Shown here: one piece after another, positions 1 through 8,495 of the stretch | Layout: every line of letters begins with the position of its first letter | Position numbering within the stretch: the first letter of the stretch is position 1 | From: Corynebacterium macginleyi | GTDB taxonomy: Bacteria; Actinomycetota; Actinomycetes; Mycobacteriales; Mycobacteriaceae | Assembly: GCF_003688935.1 (NCBI RefSeq) | Contig: NZ_REGE01000014.1 | Location: 1 to 47,157 of the forward strand | DNA length: 47,157 nucleotides | Direction of reading: 5' to 3' | Notes under the pieces: generated by a model | Database searches by the model: none | What the model saw: only the letters and a program-made list of their open reading frames with translations | Told to the model about the DNA's origin: nothing | Position numbers and translations under genes: made by a program

Positions 1-66
1 CCAGATTCGCGGCTTCACGCCGGTACTCCGGGGTGTACTTCTTCCTTGACGAACTCACAATGAACA
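1..66 (-). pseudogene. IS3-family transposase OrfA, 5' end only (runs off window)
   Basis: Reading leftwards from an ATG at 66, the frame gives MFIVSSSRKKYTPEYRREAANL, the typical N-terminal start of an IS3-family OrfA (helix-turn-helix, DNA-binding subunit of the transposase). The window edge cuts it after 22 codons, so I cannot tell whether the rest is intact. Upstream of the ATG, at about 103-118, lies a TGTCCACT-type element end. A decayed copy of the same start and end is found at 15770-15860. Confidence 0.6.
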
Positions 67-99
67 TCCTCTCCTACGGACACAAGATCCGTACTAATA

Positions 100-125
100 G
101 GGTGTCCACTAAACGAGGGTAACCT
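100..125. repeat. IS3-type terminal sequence
   Basis: The sequence around GTGTCCACTAAACGAGGGTAA sits just upstream of the OrfA start at 66. It recurs with few changes at 15837-15860 (GTATCCACCAAACGAGGGTAA), also just upstream of an OrfA start. The shared boundary marks the left end of the same IS family at two places. Confidence 0.5.
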
Positions 126-175
126 CAGTAGCGCTTGAGTGTGTATCCGGTAGCAGTTCACAACGCTAGGGGCTC

Positions 176-221
176 TCCTTCCGGTAGGTGCAACCCTCGG
201 GTGCGGCACGTACCGGAAGGG
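176..221. repeat. Nested inverted repeat, structured RNA/DNA-like
   Basis: A 10-bp perfect inverted repeat, CCTTCCGGTA and TACCGGAAGG, encloses a second stem (GTGC with GCAC) and an inner CCC/GGG pair. Folded as RNA it gives one long, nearly continuous hairpin. Such nested ends occur in the termini of IS200/IS605-type elements and in their guide RNAs, but I see no tnpB here, so that link is only a guess. The surrounding 120-560 holds no gene I can support. Confidence 0.35.
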
Positions 222-565
222 CTCCGGTTACGACGGATTACCGTGCGGTGATAGCGCTGCTAATACGGCAGCGTTCTTACCGCTAGTGAAGATTAGCTAG
301 GGTGCTCGCACCATGCGATTTACTGGGCGAGGCATGCACCGCGAAGCCTCGGCCTGACTACTGCCTAGCAGGTCGCGGCGTTGACGAAGGGCGGACCGCG
401 GGAAGTCTCGCCCCGGTGGGCGCAGGCCCATCCGCTACTGGATACTCGCTCAGGTGCTACCAGATACTCACCACACCGCTACCATGTCAGTCTCCTGAAC
501 ACACTAGGCTGGGTATTCGGACGTGTCGTGTGGAATCAGAATATTCAGCCGCACCCGTGGATTGA

Positions 566-607
566 GGGCCCGACCCCCGATGTGTCCACTTTTCGGGGGT
601 CGGGCCC
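566..607. repeat. 42-bp palindrome containing IS end
   Basis: Two perfect 15-bp arms, GGGCCCGACCCCCGA and its complement, flank TGTGTCCACTTT. The left arm and the loop recur in inverted orientation at 47026-47059 at the other end of the window. The loop contains the TGTCCACTTT found at ends of IS3-family elements, so this is probably an IS terminus or a terminator belonging to one. Confidence 0.6.
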
Positions 608-609
608 GC

Positions 610-925
610 TCGCAGTATGTCAGCGTTGTCTACAACGAGCGCCTTTCCCAGCACGGTATTACAGCTTCCACCGGAAGTGTTGGTGACTCCTATGATAATG
701 CTCTGGCTGAAAACGTTAACGGACCCTCACAAGAACGAACTGATCCATACCCGCAGGTGGGATGATGTTGTCGAGGTAGAAATCGCCACGTTTGAGTGGG
801 TGTCATGGTGGAACGAGGCAAGGCTCAACCAAAGCCTGGGGTACCGAACCCCGGTCGAGGTGGAAACCGAATTGTGGAAGAAGACCCCGCAACAGGGAAT
901 AATGCAAATCAAGGCAAATGCCTAG
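610..925 (+). pseudogene. IS3-family transposase OrfB, C-terminal remnant with frameshift
   Basis: From 610 the frame reads SQYVSVVYNERLSQHG and then GDSYDNALAENVNG, the end of the rve/DDE integrase core of IS3-family OrfB. Near 725-733 one extra base shifts the reading frame. The +1 frame then continues KNELIHTRRWDDVVEVE and WWNEARLNQSLGYRTPVEVE to a stop at 923-925, the usual OrfB C-terminus. Only about 105 codons remain and everything upstream is missing, cut exactly at the palindrome at 566-607. Not functional. Confidence 0.8.
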
Positions 926-1043
926 GAACAAAACCCGGGGCACTTCATACTGGCAAATCCGTGGGTATGTTGACTCGGATAACAAATTTGGCGCATCGCT
1001 TCGCGCTGACTGGTATTGCCAAGTCACACCCCAGCAGGATGGA

Positions 1044-1584
1044 GGGTTTGTGGCCTAAACGACAGGATGTGTTGGTGAAGTTATATGTTTAGCCCGTCTG
1101 GCGTGCTGGTATTAGGATTATTTCACTTATCAGGAGGGATAACGCAGCCTCGGACCTGAAATACCGCCGAGGACGTGCTGATGTGCTATGCGCCGAGGTT
1201 CACGATGAATGGATGAGTAAGAATCATCCTCGATGCCCCGTCTGTAGCGGGGCCTGCACGAAAAGCGGGACTACAAGCACCAATCCGCTAGCAATGGCAA
1301 TAGAGCGCCTGTAACTACTGTCACTCGCGCTAGAGGCTGACCCAAGAAAGTGAACGCATCAGAGGCAGACCCACGTGCCAAAGCACACACCCTAGCCAGC
1401 CAAGCAACACAAGCCACCAGCGGCTGTGAATACGGTCCACCAGCAACTTTCGACAGTGCCTATAACCACTCTATGGGAATGCGCAAAGGCCATGTGCCCT
1501 AAACCACGCAGTCCACCAACACAAAATGTCGTTTAACACGACACGCCGAAAAACAACACGTTTTGTCGTTTAGCCCGGGTTTGT
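1044..1584. mobile_element. Internally deleted IS256/IS1249-like element with target duplication
   Basis: Terminal inverted repeats of 23 bp lie at 1052-1074 (GGCCTAAACGACAGGATGTG...) and 1554-1576; they match at 19 of 23 positions. An identical 8-bp direct repeat GGGTTTGT flanks the element at 1044-1051 and 1577-1584, as expected for the 8-9 bp duplication of the IS256 family. The 525-bp body holds only a scrap of transposase (1213-1314). Full members are, from memory, roughly 1.4 kb, so about two thirds is gone while both ends remain. Confidence 0.75.
1213..1314 (+). pseudogene. IS1249-like transposase N-terminal scrap (zinc ribbon)
   Basis: The 33-codon ORF starts MSKNHPRCPVCSGACTKSG, matching the CPxC zinc-ribbon start I associate with IS1249-type transposases of corynebacteria, and stops after ...AIERL. 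Downstream, 1315-1540 shows no continuing frame. It lies inside the element with ends at 1052 and 1576. Confidence 0.55.
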
Positions 1585-1647
1585 AGTCCATACCCAAGTG
1601 AAATAGCTACAATTACAGCTACACCCGCCTCAGTACCGGATGAGTAC

Positions 1648-1692
1648 AGCCCACCCCTGCAACACTATTAATGCAGGTGGTGGGCTATTTTT
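1648..1692 (+). terminator. Hairpin with T-tract facing the tRNA gene
   Basis: AGCCCACCCCTGCA (1648-1661) pairs with TGCAGGTGGTGGGCT (1672-1686), with one bulged base, and ATTTTT follows on the plus strand. The same stem lies just behind the 3' end of the minus-strand tRNA-Gly and could also stop that transcript, although no T-run follows on that side. Confidence 0.55.
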
Positions 1693-1699
1693 GGTGTGG

Positions 1700-1770
1700 A
1701 GCCGACGACGGGAATCGAACCCGCGCCAGCAGCTTGGGAAGCTGCAGTTCTACCATTAAACTACGTCGGC
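1700..1770 (-). tRNA. tRNA-Gly (anticodon CCC)
   Basis: On the minus strand GCCGACG pairs with CGTCGGC to form the acceptor stem, followed by discriminator U. The D arm contains TTTAATGGTAGAA, the anticodon stem is GCAGC/GCTGC with loop TTCCCAA (anticodon CCC, reads GGG), and the T arm is GCGGG-TTCGATT-CCCGT. Length is 71 nt and CCA is not encoded. Confidence 0.95.
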
Positions 1771-1833
1771 ACTGCGCTGAATGCGCTTTCCCTACTATAC
1801 ACCTTAAGGAGGCGATTGAGTAGAATCGGGTCC

Positions 1834-2403
1834 GTGCTTCTTTCAGATCGTGATATTCGTTCCGCCATTGATTCCGGAGAGCTGGGCATCGAGCCCTTTG
1901 ATGGTGAGCTTATCCAGCCTTCTTCCGTTGACGTGCGCTTGGATAAATATTTCCGGGTATTTAATAACTCCCGTTATACGCACATTGACCCCAAGGCGGA
2001 GATGCCGGAGCTCACCACCCTGGTGGAAGTAGAAGAGGAACAATCCTTTATTCTCCACCCCGGTGAGTTTGTCCTTGGTGCCACGCTGGAGAAATTCACC
2101 CTGCCGGCTGACTTGGCCGGTCGGTTGGAGGGCAAGTCCTCGCTGGGGCGGCTGGGCCTTTTAACCCACTCCACTGCGGGTTTTATCGATCCCGGATTTT
2201 CTGGGCACATCACCTTGGAACTTTCCAATACCGCGAACCTGCCCATTGCTCTGTGGCCGGGAATGAAGGTGGGCCAGTTGGCTATCTTTAAGATGACCTC
2301 GCCGGCGGAAAGCCCCTATGGCACGGGCGCATTGGGATCGAAGTACCAAGGTCAGCGTGGTCCCACGCCATCAAAGTCTTACCTGAACTTCCGCAGGGAT
2401 TAA
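1834..2403 (+). CDS. dcd: dCTP deaminase, dUMP-forming
   Basis: Deaminates dCTP and, in actinobacterial members, also hydrolyses the product to dUMP for thymidylate synthesis. The 189-residue protein starts [20 protein letters not shown] from a GTG. The conserved block [20 protein letters not shown] and the following ...[10 protein letters not shown] make the trimer interface and active site, and the length is typical. The frame is open further upstream, through the tRNA, but family members begin at [15 protein letters not shown] at 1807-1812 is far from the GTG (about 21 nt) and only 3 nt from an in-frame TTG at 1816, so a six-residue longer N-terminus is possible. TATACA near 1795 may be the -10 box. 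ugd follows 36 nt downstream on the same strand. Confidence 0.93.
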   Translation: MLLSDRDIRSAIDSGELGIEPFDGELIQPSSVDVRLDKYFRVFNNSRYTHIDPKAEMPELTTLVEVEEEQSFILHPGEFVLGATLEKFTLPADLAGRLEGKSSLGRLGLLTHSTAGFIDPGFSGHITLELSNTANLPIALWPGMKVGQLAIFKMTSPAESPYGTGALGSKYQGQRGPTPSKSYLNFRRD

Positions 2404-2439
2404 TCTGGTATTTACATAAAATCTCTAGGATGAGGTTTT

Positions 2440-3762
2440 ATGCGGATGACTGTTATTGGCACCGGTTACCTGGGTGCTACCCACGCCGCCTGCATGGCGG
2501 AATTGGGGCATGAAGTTTTAGGCGTTGATGTAGACGAGGATAAAATCTCCGTCTTGCAATCGGGCAAGGTTCCCTTTTTCGAGCCGGGGCTACCGGATGT
2601 GCTCGAGCGCAATATTGGTGCTGGGCACTTAGGTTTTAGCACGAATTATGATGAGGCCGCGCAGTTTGCCAACGTGCACTTTCTCGGCGTGGGAACCCCG
2701 CAGCGCCGCGGTTCTTATGCAGCGGATCTGACCTATGTTAAGGCTGTTATCACGGACCTGGTGCCCAAGCTGCGCGGAGAACACGTCATCTTCGGCAAGT
2801 CCACCGTTCCGGTAGGTACGGCGGCGGAACTCCAAGAACTTGCGGATAGGCTGGCACCGGAGGGAACCTGCGTGGAAATCGCGTGGAACCCGGAATTTTT
2901 GCGCGAGGGTTATGCGGTGCATGACACCATCACCCCGGACCGCATCGTCATTGGTATCCGCGAATCAGAATCCCGCGCGGAGGGGCTTGCCCGCGAGATT
3001 TACGCGCAACAGCTAGCGCAGGACACGCCTTTCATCGTGACCGACTTGCAGACTGCGGAACTGGTGAAAGTTTCCGCCAATGCTTTTTTGGCCACCAAGA
3101 TTTCCTTTATCAATGCAGTCTCTGAGATTTGTGAGATCGCAGGTGCTGATGTGGTGGCGTTGGCGGATGCCATTGGCATAGACAAGCGTATAGGCCGCAA
3201 GTTCCTCGGTGCGGGCCTAGGTTTTGGCGGTGGTTGTTTGCCCAAGGATATCCGCGCCTTTATGGCGCGCGCCGGTGAGCTCGGCGCCGATCAAGCGCTC
3301 ACTTTCTTGCGCGAGGTGGATGCGATTAATATGCGCCGGCGCGACCGCATGGTGAATATGGCGAAAGAGGCCTTCAATGGCTCGTTGTTAGGTCACCGAG
3401 TCACCGTGCTGGGCTGTGCCTTTAAGCCAAACTCAGATGATGTGCGGGATTCGCCGGCGCTATCGGTGGCTGGTTCTTTGTCCCTGGCGGGTGCGGCGGT
3501 GACTGTCTATGACCCTGAGGGCATGGAGAACGCTAAAAAGGTTTTCCCCACCTTGAACTATGCCACCGACCCGGAATCCGCCTTGCAGGAGGCGGAATTG
3601 GTCATTCTGGCCACCGAATGGCAGCAATTTAAAGAACTGGACCCGAAGGAGGTCAGCGAGCTCGTGGATAATAAGCACATTATCGATGGCCGCAATGTGC
3701 TCGATGTTGCGGCGTGGTCCAACGCCGGGTGGAAGATACAGGCGCTGGGTCGCACGCTTTAG
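2440..3762 (+). CDS. ugd: UDP-glucose 6-dehydrogenase
   Basis: Oxidises UDP-glucose to UDP-glucuronate with two NAD+, giving precursors for cell-wall or capsular sugars. The 440-residue protein has the N-terminal Rossmann motif VIGTGYLG (about residues 5-12), the central helix with the catalytic cysteine in GFGGGCLPKD (about residue 267), and a C-terminal UDP-binding domain with FKPNSDDVRDSP. Length and motif order are normal for the UDPG/MGDP dehydrogenase family. GATGAGG precedes the ATG. The stop codon overlaps by 4 bases the stop of the convergent membrane-protein gene. Substrate preference (UDP-glucose versus GDP-mannose) is inferred from similarity only. Confidence 0.9.
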   Translation: MRMTVIGTGYLGATHAACMAELGHEVLGVDVDEDKISVLQSGKVPFFEPGLPDVLERNIGAGHLGFSTNYDEAAQFANVHFLGVGTPQRRGSYAADLTYVKAVITDLVPKLRGEHVIFGKSTVPVGTAAELQELADRLAPEGTCVEIAWNPEFLREGYAVHDTITPDRIVIGIRESESRAEGLAREIYAQQLAQDTPFIVTDLQTAELVKVSANAFLATKISFINAVSEICEIAGADVVALADAIGIDKRIGRKFLGAGLGFGGGCLPKDIRAFMARAGELGADQALTFLREVDAINMRRRDRMVNMAKEAFNGSLLGHRVTVLGCAFKPNSDDVRDSPALSVAGSLSLAGAAVTVYDPEGMENAKKVFPTLNYATDPESALQEAELVILATEWQQFKELDPKEVSELVDNKHIIDGRNVLDVAAWSNAGWKIQALGRTL

Positions 3763-5090
3763 CTGCGGCGTGACGGGACTGTAAAGGCGGCAATCAGCGT
3801 TGTAATCGGGACTGCGAGGGTCAGCGCCATGGCGCCGACGCCGGAGCGCAAAAGCTCGGTGGCAACGAGATCACTGCTGAGGATTTGTCCCGCGGGGCGT
3901 TCGGCGGCGGTAATGAGCAGGAGTAGCGGTAATGCGGCGCCGGTATAGGTCAAAATGAGGGTATAGACCATCGAGGCAATGTGGTCGCGGCCGACCTTCA
4001 TGGCGGATATGAATAGCTCTACCGGCGTGGCCGCGGGATCGGAATCGTGCAGCTCGGTGATGGTGGAGGCTTGGGCGATGGCGACATCGGCAAGGCTGCC
4101 CAACGCACCCACGACGAAACCGCACAGCAGTACGCCGACGATGGAAACATGGGGCATATACAGCAGCAGCTTGAGGTTATCTTCGGAGCTATAGCCTTGT
4201 AGTTGCGAACTATCGATGGCTGCCCATGCCAGGAACGCGGCGATGGCGAGCGCCGTTAGTGAGCCACCCACCGCGGAGGCGGACTTCCAATTCACGCCGT
4301 GGACAAGCGGCACGGCAAGGAGAATGATGGCGGTACAGGCGGCGAGCGCCACCCAGAGGGGATTGGTGCCCGCGATGAGCGCTGGGATGAGGAAGCTAAA
4401 GACGATGCCAAGGCTCAATCCCAAACCAATGATCGCGCGCACTCCGTGCCACGCTGCGAAAGCGATGATGACAATCGCGATGACCACTCCCCAGAGGAGC
4501 AGGCTACTGCTGCGCTGATAATCGGCGAAGGTGTACGACACGCCCCCGGCAGGATCGGTGGCTCTGGACAGCACGATGTTATCGCCCGGCTGCAATTGTG
4601 GGTCGCCCGCGTTGCCGTAGGTGACCAATTGGGTCATTTTTCCCTCGTCTTCGTCGGAGGTGATCCTCACCAGCGCTCGGTTGCAGTTGACTTCTTCCTT
4701 TTCCGGAATCGGTGGCGGGGTATCGAAGACCAGGCCGGTCAGCTCCGATTGGCATGCCGAGTGGTCGGTTTTCTCCACGACCCCCTCGGCCTGCGGGTGG
4801 TTGAGCGCATAAGTGGTTTCGAATTCCTCCGAGGTGTGATCAGAGGCGGCGCTCGAGGGCCATAGTAAAACGAGGCTGACCAGCATGGCGATAAGGGCTG
4901 CACCAATGGCGGTTACTAAGCCCATGCGCCACGGGTGGCCGGACACCGCCTGCACCAGCTGAGCTGGATTGAGGCGTTCCAAAAACGACCGGCCCTGCCC
5001 CTGCCCGCTGGGCTCTGCTTGACGCTGCAATTGCCGAGGCTGCGCAGCCGAGCCCGACGTGGAATTAGAATCCGAGGAATGTCGTCCCAT
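3759..5090 (-). CDS. YibE/F-family membrane protein
   Basis: A 443-residue integral membrane protein resembling the YibE/YibF family, whose function is not established. After a Ser/Gln-rich cytoplasmic N-terminus there is one membrane segment (about residues 60-82) and an extracytoplasmic domain of roughly 100 residues with four cysteines. At least seven further hydrophobic segments follow. The conserved part includes VGALGSLADVAIAQASTITE and the FISAMKVGRDHIASMVYTL region. I chose the ATG at 5090; five more codons up to a TTG at 5105 are possible but lack support. The 3' end overlaps the ugd stop by 4 bases, so the two genes converge without a terminator between them. Confidence 0.8.
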   Translation of the reverse strand: MGRHSSDSNSTSGSAAQPRQLQRQAEPSGQGQGRSFLERLNPAQLVQAVSGHPWRMGLVTAIGAALIAMLVSLVLLWPSSAASDHTSEEFETTYALNHPQAEGVVEKTDHSACQSELTGLVFDTPPPIPEKEEVNCNRALVRITSDEDEGKMTQLVTYGNAGDPQLQPGDNIVLSRATDPAGGVSYTFADYQRSSSLLLWGVVIAIVIIAFAAWHGVRAIIGLGLSLGIVFSFLIPALIAGTNPLWVALAACTAIILLAVPLVHGVNWKSASAVGGSLTALAIAAFLAWAAIDSSQLQGYSSEDNLKLLLYMPHVSIVGVLLCGFVVGALGSLADVAIAQASTITELHDSDPAATPVELFISAMKVGRDHIASMVYTLILTYTGAALPLLLLITAAERPAGQILSSDLVATELLRSGVGAMALTLAVPITTLIAAFTVPSRRS

Positions 5091-5142
5091 ACGATGTATT
5101 CTCAACGATTATCGCTGTAATTACCAACCGCCTGCTGGGGTG

Positions 5143-6378
5143 CTATTGGCGGTAGCTCACCAAGAAATTTCCTAAGCGCTCGATGGCGTTTTCCAGCTGC
5201 GAAGCCCACGGCAGCGTGACCACGCGGAAGTGGTCAGGGTGCGGCCAGTTGAAACCGGTGCCTTGGACCATGAGGATCTTCTCCGCCTTGAGAATATCCA
5301 ACATGAGCTTGGAATCATCGTGAATCTCATAGACATTGGGATCCAAGCGCGGGAAGAGATACAGCGCGCCCTGAGGTTTTACTGTGGAGACTCCCGGGAT
5401 CTCATTGATCTTTTCATAAGCGATATTGCGCTGGCGCAGCAATCGTCCCCCGGCCCCAGTGAGCTCATAAATGGACTGGCGCCCTCCCAGTGCTACCTGG
5501 ATGGCATGTTGGGCGGGAACATTCGGACACAGACGGGTACCGGCCAGCAATTCGATGCCCTCGATGAGCCCGTGTGCATGATCCTTCGGGCCCGTAATGA
5601 CCAGCCAGCCCGCGCGGTACCCACAGACGCGGTAAGCCTTGGACAGGCCATTAAAGGTAAAGGTTAAGAGATCGGGAGCTAGCGAGGCGATAGAAATATG
5701 TTTCGCATCATCATAAAGGATGCGATCATAAATCTCATCAGCCAATATGAGTAGGCTGTGCTCTCTGGCTACGTCCACGATTTGTTGCAGGACCTCACGC
5801 GAGTACACCGCGCCGGTAGGGTTATTTGGATTGATAACCACGATGGCCTTGGTCTTTTCGGTGACCTTGGACCTAATATCCTCGATGGACGGGTTCCACT
5901 CGTCTTCCTCATCGCACAGGTAGTGCACGGGGGTGCCACCGGCCAGCGAGGTTGCCGCTGTCCACAGCGGGTAATCGGGTGCTGGGATAAGGATTTCATC
6001 ACCATTATTGAGCAGCGCCTGGGCGGTCATGGTGATAAGTTCTGATACGCCATTGCCCAAGAAGACATCGTTAATATCAAAATGCGGGAAATCCTCGAGC
6101 TCATAGCGCGTGACGATGGACCGCCGGGCCGAGGTAATGCCTTTAGAGGTGGAATAGCCCTGTGAGGTGGGCAAGGCGCTGATCATATCGCGCATGATGA
6201 CATCGGGTGCATCGAAGCCAAAGACGGCGGGGTTGCCGGTATTGAGTTTGAGGATGGTGTGTCCATCCATCTCCATCCTCTCCGCTTCCGCTGAGACCTC
6301 ACCGCGAATATCGTAGGCGATGCCCTTTAATTTTTCGGACTGGTCAAAGATGCGGGGTTTGGGAGAAGTCATGGCCAT
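5143..6378 (-). CDS. alaT: Alanine aminotransferase (PLP-dependent class I)
   Basis: Transfers amino groups between pyruvate/alanine and glutamate or valine; AlaT of C. glutamicum supplies alanine from pyruvate. The 411-residue sequence contains the substrate-loop YSTSKGITSARR, NPNNPTGAVY, the DEIYDRILYDD strand and the PLP lysine in NGLSKAYRVCGYRAGW (about residue 247). The C-terminal arginine motif is in DHFRVVTLPWASQLE. It matches my memory of corynebacterial AlaT along its whole length. GAAAG lies about 10 nt before the first ATG; a second ATG two codons later is possible. The next gene upstream ends about 50 nt away. Confidence 0.88.
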   Translation of the reverse strand: MAMTSPKPRIFDQSEKLKGIAYDIRGEVSAEAERMEMDGHTILKLNTGNPAVFGFDAPDVIMRDMISALPTSQGYSTSKGITSARRSIVTRYELEDFPHFDINDVFLGNGVSELITMTAQALLNNGDEILIPAPDYPLWTAATSLAGGTPVHYLCDEEDEWNPSIEDIRSKVTEKTKAIVVINPNNPTGAVYSREVLQQIVDVAREHSLLILADEIYDRILYDDAKHISIASLAPDLLTFTFNGLSKAYRVCGYRAGWLVITGPKDHAHGLIEGIELLAGTRLCPNVPAQHAIQVALGGRQSIYELTGAGGRLLRQRNIAYEKINEIPGVSTVKPQGALYLFPRLDPNVYEIHDDSKLMLDILKAEKILMVQGTGFNWPHPDHFRVVTLPWASQLENAIERLGNFLVSYRQ

Positions 6379-6427
6379 ATTGTGCCATCTTTCACAGCGC
6401 TAAGAAATATCGCAGCGCGCCGCAGCG

Positions 6428-7078
6428 CTATTTTTCACTCCACTTGTTGATGTGCTTCTTCGCCAGTTCTAAAGCCTGGCCAGTAATTTCACCGGCCTGC
6501 TGGCGGCGTTCGGCCCACATCTTCTTCTCTAGTTCTTTCTGGTGCGCCCGCTCGTGTGCCGCCAGTGCACGGATTTCGCGCTGCTGTTGGCGCTCAATTT
6601 GCTGCACCGAGGGGGCATGCCACGATCGTGGGCCCACTTTGGCCACGTACAACAGGATCCACACGATGGGAATGAGTGCTGTGGCTACGGCACCACCCAC
6701 CAGCAACCATGGTTCATTCATGGTGGCGCTGAGCATGACAAGAGTAGGCGATGTCACCAGTAGGGCCACCGAACTGGCCAAGGCAGTAGCGATGCGGGGC
6801 TTCTTTGCAGCGTTAAAGGCCCGGTCCACATCGCCTTGGGAGTAGATCTTTACCTCTTGGGATGCAGTCGCAGGGATATCTTTGAAGATCGGTGCCAAGT
6901 CTTTGTGAGTTTTGGCCTCCATGAGGCTAGTGGAGCGTTCCTCAAACTCAGTCATGGATAAGCGGCCTTCGCCCACTGCGCGGGCCAGGTCGGTCAGGGC
7001 ATCGTTGCGCTCTGAATCGGATAAACGCAGCGCCCGGTCATAGGGGGAGGGTCCGTAGCTTTTAGTCACAGCCCCCAT
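6428..7078 (-). CDS. DUF1707 (SHOCT-like) two-TM protein
   Basis: The N-terminus carries a DUF1707-type helical motif, LRLSDSERNDALTDLARAVG followed by EGRLSMTEFEERSTSLMEAKT. Two membrane segments lie in the middle (about residues 100-125 and 130-152). The last 60 residues are charged, Gln- and Lys-rich, and probably coiled coil (QQIERQQQREIRALAAHERA). The family is common in actinobacteria, often beside sensor or envelope genes; its function is unknown. Start uncertain: ATG at 7078 or the GTG three codons later, with TATTAT directly upstream suggesting a short or absent leader. A hairpin at 7106-7128 separates it from the antiporter gene. Confidence 0.72.
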   Translation of the reverse strand: MGAVTKSYGPSPYDRALRLSDSERNDALTDLARAVGEGRLSMTEFEERSTSLMEAKTHKDLAPIFKDIPATASQEVKIYSQGDVDRAFNAAKKPRIATALASSVALLVTSPTLVMLSATMNEPWLLVGGAVATALIPIVWILLYVAKVGPRSWHAPSVQQIERQQQREIRALAAHERAHQKELEKKMWAERRQQAGEITGQALELAKKHINKWSEK

Positions 7079-7105
7079 AATAGACACGCTGATTCCCAAA
7101 GAATG

Positions 7106-7128
7106 TGCCCTGCCGCGGTGGCAGGGCA
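7106..7128 (-). terminator. Hairpin behind antiporter gene
   Basis: TGCCCTGCC (7106-7114) and GGCAGGGCA (7120-7128) form a perfect 9-bp stem with a 5-base loop. On the minus strand it follows the antiporter stop by 25 nt and is trailed only by CATTCTTTGG, so it is a weak terminator or a stabilising 3' end. Confidence 0.5.
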
Positions 7129-7153
7129 TAGCTTTCAGTGCGGAGCGTATAAG

Positions 7154-8461
7154 TTAGAGCTCTGGAGATTTTTCTGCCTTATCGCCCTGAGTAGATTCGG
7201 TTTTCTTTTTTGGATCGGATTCATCAGTCTTCTTGGAATCTTTCTTTCCAAACAAGTTCGCTAGCAACGGGAAGATGGCAACGGTTAACGCGCCTCCGGC
7301 GACGAAGATCGAGGCGGTTTCTTGCTTCATCAATTCGGAATCAACCGCCAGCGACGTCACGGCGACGATGATGGGCAGGCCGGTTGCAGTGTACAAACTG
7401 ACTTGGAGGCGTTCGCGCACCGTCTCGATTTCAGAACCGGTATGCCCCACATTCTCGCGCAGAAATACCGGAAGGCCGCGGGTGACAAGAATCAGCGCCG
7501 GGATGCCCAGTACCTTCCCCGGGTTATTAGCGATGGTATCCCAGCTAATCGACATGCCGGAGACTACGAAGAAAACCGGGATGAGCATGGAGTGGAAGAC
7601 CACATCGAGGCGGTGCTCCAAGCGGCGATGGAATTCATCCGGGATAATGCGATTCAAGATGATGCCGGCGGCGAAGGCGCCCAGCACGATGTCTAGCTCA
7701 AAGACTGCCGTGACGGCCATGAGGGTGGCGAGGATCAAAATGATAAGGCGCAAAATGGTCTGGTTGGTAGACCCCGCACCGGAGATAAACGCCGCTTTAA
7801 CCCACGGAATCGTCGTTGCAATGGCAGCCGGCATGATGGCCACGGCTATGGCGATGCCGATAAACGCGAGCATAATCAGCAGTGTGGTCCACGTGGAGCG
7901 CGTGCTCAGTAGCAGCGCCATCGCGGTAATGGGGGCGACCTCACCAATAGCGCCGTGAATCATGACCGATTTGCCCACTTTGGTCTCGAGCACGCGGTCC
8001 TGTTTCAACATGGGCTGGAGCGTGCCCAATGCCGTGGACGTTAGCGCCAATGCCACCACGATGGCACCTGGGACATTATCAACCAAGAAGTACGCACCCA
8101 CGCCACAGGCCACAACACAGATAAGCCAAGTGGATAAGGCTGTCCCTGCCTCTTTGGTTTTCAACGTAGAAATTTCGATTTCAAAACCGGCGAGTAAGAA
8201 AAGCGCGCCGACACCCAGCTCTTTTAGCATGCTGATGCCGGCATCCTCATGGGCGACATCTAAAAGCGAAGGGCCAATGACCATGCCACCGATGATCAGA
8301 AGGGCAACGGCTGGCAACCGCTTGCCCAACATGAACGACACCAAGGGTGCCAACAGTGCCGCAAGCATGATCCAGGCAAAGGAAACGAGGCTAGTGGTGT
8401 TTTCCGTCGCACCCGCGGCGAGAACAATAGTATCCGCGGCCCATCCTTCATCTAAATGCAT
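7154..8461 (-). CDS. CPA2-family cation/proton antiporter
   Basis: A 435-residue membrane protein of the monovalent cation:proton antiporter-2 (KefB/NapA-like) fold. About 11-12 hydrophobic segments are visible, with conserved stretches AVALLIIGGMVIGPSLL, GVGALFLLAGFEIEI, and FELDIVLGAFAAGIILN where the acidic residues of the ion site normally lie. There is no C-terminal TrkA/NAD-binding domain, only a short Lys/Asp-rich tail. Likely exchanges Na+ or K+ for protons across the cytoplasmic membrane; which ion cannot be told. I chose the ATG at 8461; an upstream in-frame start at 8479 adds six residues. It lies 35 nt behind the Fe-S reductase gene and may be co-transcribed with it. Confidence 0.85.
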   Translation of the reverse strand: MHLDEGWAADTIVLAAGATENTTSLVSFAWIMLAALLAPLVSFMLGKRLPAVALLIIGGMVIGPSLLDVAHEDAGISMLKELGVGALFLLAGFEIEISTLKTKEAGTALSTWLICVVACGVGAYFLVDNVPGAIVVALALTSTALGTLQPMLKQDRVLETKVGKSVMIHGAIGEVAPITAMALLLSTRSTWTTLLIMLAFIGIAIAVAIMPAAIATTIPWVKAAFISGAGSTNQTILRLIILILATLMAVTAVFELDIVLGAFAAGIILNRIIPDEFHRRLEHRLDVVFHSMLIPVFFVVSGMSISWDTIANNPGKVLGIPALILVTRGLPVFLRENVGHTGSEIETVRERLQVSLYTATGLPIIVAVTSLAVDSELMKQETASIFVAGGALTVAIFPLLANLFGKKDSKKTDESDPKKKTESTQGDKAEKSPEL

Positions 8462-8495
8462 GGATCTCAGCGTACGCACTCACCGCTGCGTATGC

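Noticed and set aside
302..686. Overlapping 87- and 101-codon plus-strand frames in the IS region
   Set aside because: They run through the palindrome and into the OrfB remnant out of frame. No protein-like composition.
1696..1833. Longer N-terminus for dcd
   Set aside because: The frame reads through the tRNA-Gly gene; family members start at MLLSDRDIR.
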